Assembly (NCBI GenBank): GCA_021159425.1
Contig: JAGGRU010000217.1
Location: 1-9,134 of the forward strand
Direction of reading: 5' to 3'
From: Sulfurovum sp.
Lineage (GTDB): Bacteria; Campylobacterota; Campylobacteria; Campylobacterales; Sulfurovaceae
Length of the DNA: 9,134 nt
Below the pieces are notes generated by a model. It saw only the letters and a program-made list of their open reading frames with translations, did not search any database and was not told where the DNA came from. Made by a program: the position numbers and the translations under genes. Every line of letters begins with the position of its first letter. Positions within the stretch are counted from its first letter, which is position 1. Shown here in pieces: positions 5,954-9,134 of this stretch.

Positions 5954-6067
5954 CTACAGTGCGAGAATAGAATTTCGTACTCTTAAAAACATTGCAAATT
6001 CTGCTGCTGTTTTACATCCCATTCTGATCGCATAACTTAGTAATTCTTTATTTTTCGAGTAAATCAT
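5954..6067 (-). CDS. Micro-ORF divergent from the S24 repressor, weak HTH-like
   Basis: This is a 37-codon ORF from ATG at 6067-6065 to TAG at 5956-5954. The initiation site is good: AAAGGAA on the minus strand (6073-6079), with AGGA six bases from the ATG. The product has no membrane segment. The stretch GCKTAAEFAMFLRVRNSILAL (about 17-37) has spacing reminiscent of the second and third helices of an XRE/Cro helix-turn-helix, and the stop falls where a conserved Trp often occurs (TGG to TAG would restore it). Its position, head-to-head with a CI-like repressor across a shared operator region, suggests a Cro-like or small regulatory partner, or the decayed remnant of one. No known family is recognised. 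It could also be a chance ORF. Confidence 0.4.
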   Translation of the reverse strand: MIYSKNKELLSYAIRMGCKTAAEFAMFLRVRNSILAL

Positions 6068-6088
6068 TTTAATTCCTTTATTCATTAA

Positions 6089-6182
6089 ATATGTCATATT
6101 GTATATAAAAAACTAAAAATTCTTAGAAAATATGTCAAATTGTCATACTTTTAAGAAAAATACCCTATAATTTGTCATATAT
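6089..6182. promoter_or_regulatory. Operator-like control region with four TGTCA motifs
   Basis: TGTCA occurs at 6092-6096, 6133-6137, 6141-6145 and 6173-6177. Two copies sit in a near-identical 14-mer, ATATGTCATATTGT (6089-6102) and ATATGTCAAATTGT (6130-6143), 41 bp apart and differing at one base. The first overlaps a minus-strand -10 candidate (TACAAT, 6098-6103). The others flank the repressor -10 (TATAAT, 6166-6171), near its -35 position and between the -10 and the start. This is how a repressor controlling itself and a divergent gene would be laid out. The protein that binds is inferred. Confidence 0.5.
6166..6171 (+). promoter_or_regulatory. -10 box for the S24 repressor gene
   Basis: TATAAT, predicted start near 6178. 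A TGTCA motif begins two bases after it, so binding there would block the promoter. Confidence 0.55.
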
Positions 6183-6186
6183 ACAT

Positions 6187-6228
6187 AAAGCCCGAGAAAT
6201 CATTTAGTGATTTCCTGGATAATGCTTT
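6187..6228 (+). promoter_or_regulatory. Leader hairpin of the repressor mRNA
   Basis: GAAATCA (6196-6202) and TGATTTC (6208-6214) form a perfect stem with loop TTTAG. The stem can be lengthened through an A-C mismatch and a G-U pair to CC/GG (6192-6193 with 6217-6218). AAAGC (6187-6191) is also complementary to GCTTT (6224-6228). The fold takes up most of the predicted leader and ends shortly before the ribosome binding site AAGGAG (6236-6241). It could tune translation or mRNA life; it matches no riboswitch I know. Confidence 0.4.
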
Positions 6229-6246
6229 AGCAAAAAAGGAGTTATT

Positions 6247-6903
6247 ATGTTAATACTTGGTGAAATTATAGAAAAATTGAAAGATGTGATCTCTGAGCAT
6301 ACTGTAGGTAAAAAAGTATTTGATAAAGATGTGGCGACTGCATTGAATATTCCTCAGGCTACATTTGCAACCATGAAAAAAAGAAACTCAATTCCTTATG
6401 AGGAGATCCTGGAATTTTGTGCCCTGAAGAAAATATCTGTGAATTGGCTTTTCTTTGATCAGGCAGTTGATATGTTAAAAGCCGAAACAGAAAAGTTTTT
6501 TCAGGTACGTTATTTTTCAGATATTCGTGCAAGTGCAGGTGGGGGTGCTGAAGTTTTTGATGAGAATTATGAGTCAATCAGTTTAGATGAAAAAATAATG
6601 CACAGTATGGTAGGCATGGGAAGCACTGAACTTGAAGCTATTCATGTTGATGGAGAGTCGATGGAGCCAACGCTTCAGGACGGATCAATTATCTTCATAG
6701 ACAGAGATCAGACCAATATAGATAAAAACGGTGTTTTTATCGCTTCAACGATTACCGGCGGACTTTTTATAAAACGAATTCAAAAGCGTGCTGACGGTAT
6801 GATAGAACTTATATCTGACAACAGTATGTACCCTCCTCAAGCGGTACATCCTGATGAGATCACGATTGTAGGAAAAGTGGTGGGGAATATAGAAAGCTTA
6901 TAG
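6247..6903 (+). CDS. CI/LexA-like repressor: N-terminal HTH with S24 peptidase domain
   Basis: This is a 218-residue two-domain transcriptional repressor. Residues 5-70 resemble the phage CI repressor HTH domain: DKDVATALNIPQATFATMKKR (26-46), then IPYEEILEFCALKKISVNWLFF (49-70). After a linker with RASAGGGAEVF (94-104), which offers an Ala97-Gly98 self-cleavage site, comes an S24/LexA peptidase domain with the catalytic Ser138 in DGESMEPTL (135-143) and the catalytic Lys176 in FIKRIQKR (174-181). In the family, RecA filaments trigger cleavage at the Ala-Gly bond and release repression. All key residues are present, so it looks functional. The start has AAGGAG five bases upstream. A shared control region and a micro-ORF lie on the other side. 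It overlaps the tail of the convergent zinc-finger gene by six bases. No other phage genes are in view, so it may be a domesticated or stand-alone regulator. Confidence 0.9.
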   Translation: MLILGEIIEKLKDVISEHTVGKKVFDKDVATALNIPQATFATMKKRNSIPYEEILEFCALKKISVNWLFFDQAVDMLKAETEKFFQVRYFSDIRASAGGGAEVFDENYESISLDEKIMHSMVGMGSTELEAIHVDGESMEPTLQDGSIIFIDRDQTNIDKNGVFIASTITGGLFIKRIQKRADGMIELISDNSMYPPQAVHPDEITIVGKVVGNIESL

Positions 6904-7236
6904 GTTATTAGCACATTCGACGCATCTAACACTTTCAGGACGTATAGACATACGTCCAAACCCAATATTTTCTTCACATTCAATACAGATGCCGAACATA
7001 GGTTTATCTATACGAACAAGTGCATTTTTCAGTCGTGTGAGATGTATTCTGGATTCATCCAGGACTTTATTATTTACGTGTAACTCTCCCATGGCTTCCA
7101 GACGTGTCAGTCTTCCAAGTGAACAGTCCGGTGCTATGGGTTTTACTTTCTCTTTTAGAGATTCTATCTGCTCTTGTGTGTGAATAATATCTTCTTCTAT
7201 TTTCTTTTTTAGCGTATCTTTTTCTTTGGTTGTCAT
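6898..7236 (-). CDS. DksA/TraR-family C4 zinc-finger protein
   Basis: This is a 112-residue protein made of an N-terminal coiled coil (about 5-32), a turn APDCSLGRLTRLEAMGE (35-51), a second helix (about 55-78) and a C-terminal zinc finger with C84-x2-C87-x17-C105-x2-C108. The RPESVRCVECA ending is diagnostic of the family. DksA-type proteins enter the RNA polymerase secondary channel and work with ppGpp in starvation control. This is the short class with an IGRLTR-like tip in place of the DxxDxA tip of E. coli DksA, so its effect on polymerase is uncertain. The start at 7236 follows a weak AGTAGCAG; a minus-strand TATAAT (7267-7272) provides a promoter. Its stop overlaps the convergent repressor gene by six bases. 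Confidence 0.88.
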   Translation of the reverse strand: MTTKEKDTLKKKIEEDIIHTQEQIESLKEKVKPIAPDCSLGRLTRLEAMGELHVNNKVLDESRIHLTRLKNALVRIDKPMFGICIECEENIGFGRMSIRPESVRCVECANNL

Positions 7237-7266
7237 TATCTGCTACTTTATGCTATATTGATGAAA

Positions 7267-7272
7267 ATTATA
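7267..7272 (-). promoter_or_regulatory. -10 box for the DksA-like gene
   Basis: The minus strand reads TATAAT (in CTATAATTTTC), predicting a start near 7260 and a leader of about 24 bases before the ATG at 7236. Confidence 0.5.
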
Positions 7273-7291
7273 GCGAAATTTTGAATGAACG

Positions 7292-7355
7292 GTAGGGTCG
7301 GTTTACCGACCACAATATCTGTAATCTATTTGTTTGGTCGGTAAACCGACCCTAC
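7292..7355. repeat. Paired-palindrome repeat, copy 2 (upstream of DUF255 gene)
   Basis: Arms GTAGGGTCGGTTTACCGACC (7292-7311) and GGTCGGTAAACCGACCCTAC (7336-7355) are perfect 20-base inverted repeats around a 24-base AT-rich spacer. The left arm is identical to that of the copy at 3084-3149, but the spacer is unrelated. Each arm is itself palindromic. The element ends eight bases before the ATG of the downstream gene, directly against its ribosome binding site AAGGA (7357-7361). Confidence 0.88.
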
Positions 7356-7363
7356 TAAGGAAA

Positions 7364-9134
7364 ATGATGACAAGAATATTTTTATTTTATGTATTGTCCA
7401 TATTGCTTCTTGCAGAACATAACTATACCAATGCGCTCATAAACGAAGACTCACCCTACCTGCAACAGCACGCACATAACCCGGTCAATTGGTATCCTTG
7501 GGGGAAAGAGGCTTTTGAAAAAGCGAAAAAAGAGAATAAACTTATTTTTCTCTCTATCGGATACAGTACCTGTCACTGGTGTCATGTCATGGAAGATGAA
7601 AGCTTTAAAAATGAAGCGGTTGCAAAACTTTTAAACAATGATTATGTCTCTATAAAAGTAGATAGAGAAGAGTACCCGCAGATAGATAAAAAATATCAAC
7701 AACTTTTTATGTCTGTTTACGGTAAGCGTGGGGGTTGGCCGCTTACGGTATTTATGTCTCCTGAAGCAGAAGCTTTTCATTTGGAAACCTATATACCTGT
7801 AGAAGAGGCGTATGGCTTAGATGGTATGTTGAAAATGCTTCCTGGTTTTGCTAAGATGTATAAAGAGGATCAAAATAATTTTGTGAAACTTGTGGATGAA
7901 CATACAAAGTTACTCAAAGAGGGAAGCAAAAAAAAGTCTTTAAAAAACAAACTTACTTTATCTGTTATAGATCAGTATATGAAAGAGATAGAAGAAGAAT
8001 TTGACAGTAAAAATGGTGGGTTTGCCAAAAAACCTAAATTCCCGGAAGCTTCAAAGTTGGCTCTATTGCTTGATATTTATAAAATATATGGCAATAAAGA
8101 AGCTCTTGATATGGCAGAGTTCACGCTGCAAAAAATGGCAGAAAGTGGAATATATGATCAGATAGGAGGAGGATTCTTTCGTTATACCACGGATAAGTAT
8201 TGGCAAATGCCTCATTTTGAAAAGATGTTGTATACCAATGCAGAGCTTATTCCTGTGTATGTGACACTGTATGAATTAACAAAAAAACCTTTATACAAAA
8301 GAGTGGTTAGTGAAACGATCGATCAGATAGAGAGCTATTTTATGCAAGGTGGTGTTTACTTCTCTGCCTCTGATGCAGACTCTGAGGGTGAAGAGGGTGG
8401 ATACTTCATTTATAACTATGAAGAGGTGAAACAGGCACTTTTGGATCAAAAAATGAAAGAAATGGATGTAGAAGAAGCTTTGGCATATTTAGGTATAGAG
8501 GAAGATGGCAATATAGACGGTGAACTGTCTCTTGCACATATTACAAGTTCAAAAGAACCTTTAAAATTAGAAGAGGTTAAAGCATATTTAAAAAAATTAA
8601 GTGCCAAGAGAGCATTTCCGTTTGTAGATAAAAAGATCAATACAGCCTGGAATGCCATGATGATAAAAGCACTTTTTTCTGCTTCAAAGCTAGATGAGAA
8701 ATATCTGGAACTTGGGAAAACACGACTGAAAGCACTTTTAAAGTTGATGCGAAGCGAAGATACTTTATATCATCAGACACTTTTAGGAAAAGAACCTAAA
8801 CAAAAAGCTTTACTCGAAGATTATGCTTTTATGATGGATGCACTTATTGAAGGGTATTTGAAAACATATAACAAAGAGTATCTGTTAGGATTAAAGAAGT
8901 TAGCCAAAGAGACAGAAAGCAAGTTTTATAAAAATGAAATCTGGTATTTGAGTGATGATGGTATAGATGCTGTAGCTGATTTTGATGACAGGTATTATAC
9001 ATCAGCTCTGAGTATGATCCTGGAAGATTTTGTCAGACTAGCTTCTTTGACTGAGGAGCTTGAGTTTAATGAAGTCGTGAAAAAGACTTTAAAAGAGAGC
9101 GCTGCAGTTTTGGAAAGTAATCTTGTAAAGGCTC
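7364..9134 (+). CDS. Exported DUF255/YyaL-type thioredoxin-fold protein (partial)
   Basis: 590 codons are visible and the frame stays open to the window end; the family usually has about 650-700 residues. Residues 1-17 ([17 protein letters not shown]) look like a signal peptide or anchor, so the protein probably acts outside the cytoplasm. [20 protein letters not shown] (27-46), the redox motif CHWCHVME (70-77) and [12 protein letters not shown] define the N-terminal thioredoxin-like DUF255 domain. GGGFFRY (268-274), [11 protein letters not shown] (280-290), [10 protein letters not shown] (337-346) and AWNAMMI (428-434) belong to the following six-hairpin glycosidase-like domain. The layout is that of B. 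subtilis YyaL and mammalian SPATA20, whose biochemical role is not settled. The start could be ATG 7364 or the adjacent ATG 7367; AAGGA (7357-7361) serves either. Confidence 0.9.
   Translation, partial: MMTRIFLFYVLSILLLAEHNYTNALINEDSPYLQQHAHNPVNWYPWGKEAFEKAKKENKLIFLSIGYSTCHWCHVMEDESFKNEAVAKLLNNDYVSIKVDREEYPQIDKKYQQLFMSVYGKRGGWPLTVFMSPEAEAFHLETYIPVEEAYGLDGMLKMLPGFAKMYKEDQNNFVKLVDEHTKLLKEGSKKKSLKNKLTLSVIDQYMKEIEEEFDSKNGGFAKKPKFPEASKLALLLDIYKIYGNKEALDMAEFTLQKMAESGIYDQIGGGFFRYTTDKYWQMPHFEKMLYTNAELIPVYVTLYELTKKPLYKRVVSETIDQIESYFMQGGVYFSASDADSEGEEGGYFIYNYEEVKQALLDQKMKEMDVEEALAYLGIEEDGNIDGELSLAHITSSKEPLKLEEVKAYLKKLSAKRAFPFVDKKINTAWNAMMIKALFSASKLDEKYLELGKTRLKALLKLMRSEDTLYHQTLLGKEPKQKALLEDYAFMMDALIEGYLKTYNKEYLLGLKKLAKETESKFYKNEIWYLSDDGIDAVADFDDRYYTSALSMILEDFVRLASLTEELEFNEVVKKTLKESAAVLESNLVKA

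Larger units (their letters stand above)
5846..6246. other. 401-bp region between moeA and the repressor: overview
   Basis: This is the only stretch over 300 bp without a large gene. From left to right it holds the hairpin cluster (5861-5927), the minus-strand micro-ORF (5954-6067), the TGTCA-bearing divergent control region (6089-6182) and the repressor leader hairpin (6187-6228). No tRNA, transposase fragment or plus-strand ORF with a ribosome binding site was found in it. Confidence 0.6.

Noticed and set aside
5846..6230. Remnant of an IS200/IS605 element (hairpins, TTTAG loop, possible omega-RNA-like segment)
   Set aside because: Hairpin shapes are suggestive, but no TnpA or TnpB coding sequence, zinc-finger C-terminus or matching element ends could be identified. 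Kept only as structured segments.
6187..6246. Known riboswitch ahead of the repressor
   Set aside because: The short stem and loop do not match the conserved cores of preQ1, fluoride, guanidine, c-di-GMP or molybdenum cofactor riboswitches as I know them.
8446..8658. Minus-strand 70-codon ORF inside the DUF255 gene
   Set aside because: Antisense shadow of a gene with clear family motifs.

Overview
This window looks like a chromosomal segment of a Campylobacterota (Epsilonproteobacteria) bacterium, most plausibly a Sulfurovum/Sulfurimonas-like free-living member. The evidence is the low GC content, extended TATAAT -10 boxes with no clear -35, a GluRS1-type glutamyl-tRNA synthetase, a short MqnA of the futalosine menaquinone pathway, and a moaD-moaE-moeA molybdopterin cluster. 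The lineage is inferred from remembered family resemblance, not from a search.

Layout. Positions 1-93 are the tail of an unidentified plus-strand gene, ending one base before a convergent membrane gene (95-1096, minus) for a WecA/MraY-type polyprenyl-phosphate sugar-1-phosphate transferase. An AT-rich divergent promoter region follows, then a small exported helix-hairpin-helix protein (1292-1567) and gltX (1669-3057). gltX converges on mqnA (3146-3781, minus), and a paired-palindrome repeat (3084-3149) fills the junction and overlaps the mqnA stop codon. mqnA and moaD diverge from back-to-back -10 boxes. moaD (3895-4116), moaE (4215-4649) and moeA (4646-5845) form a molybdenum-cofactor operon. 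MoaD and MoaE are the two subunits of molybdopterin synthase and MoeA inserts molybdate.

The gene-poor stretch 5846-6246 is the least ordinary part. It holds a cluster of hairpins (5861-5927), a 37-codon minus-strand ORF with a good ribosome binding site (5954-6067), and an AT-rich control region with repeated TGTCA motifs and divergent promoters. It leads into a CI/LexA-like S24-peptidase repressor (6247-6903). The arrangement resembles a phage-type repressor switch reduced to its minimum. It is notable because the well-studied Campylobacterota (Helicobacter, Campylobacter) lack a classical LexA SOS system.

A short DksA/TraR-family zinc-finger protein (6898-7236, minus) overlaps the repressor tail by 6 bp. 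A second copy of the paired-palindrome repeat (7292-7355) then abuts the ribosome binding site of a DUF255/YyaL-type exported thioredoxin-fold protein. That gene runs off the window at 9134.

The most interesting points are the repressor/micro-ORF switch with its operator-like repeats, the structured segment beside it, and the dispersed repeat placed at translation-critical positions of two genes. No tRNA, rRNA, CRISPR array or intact transposase was seen.
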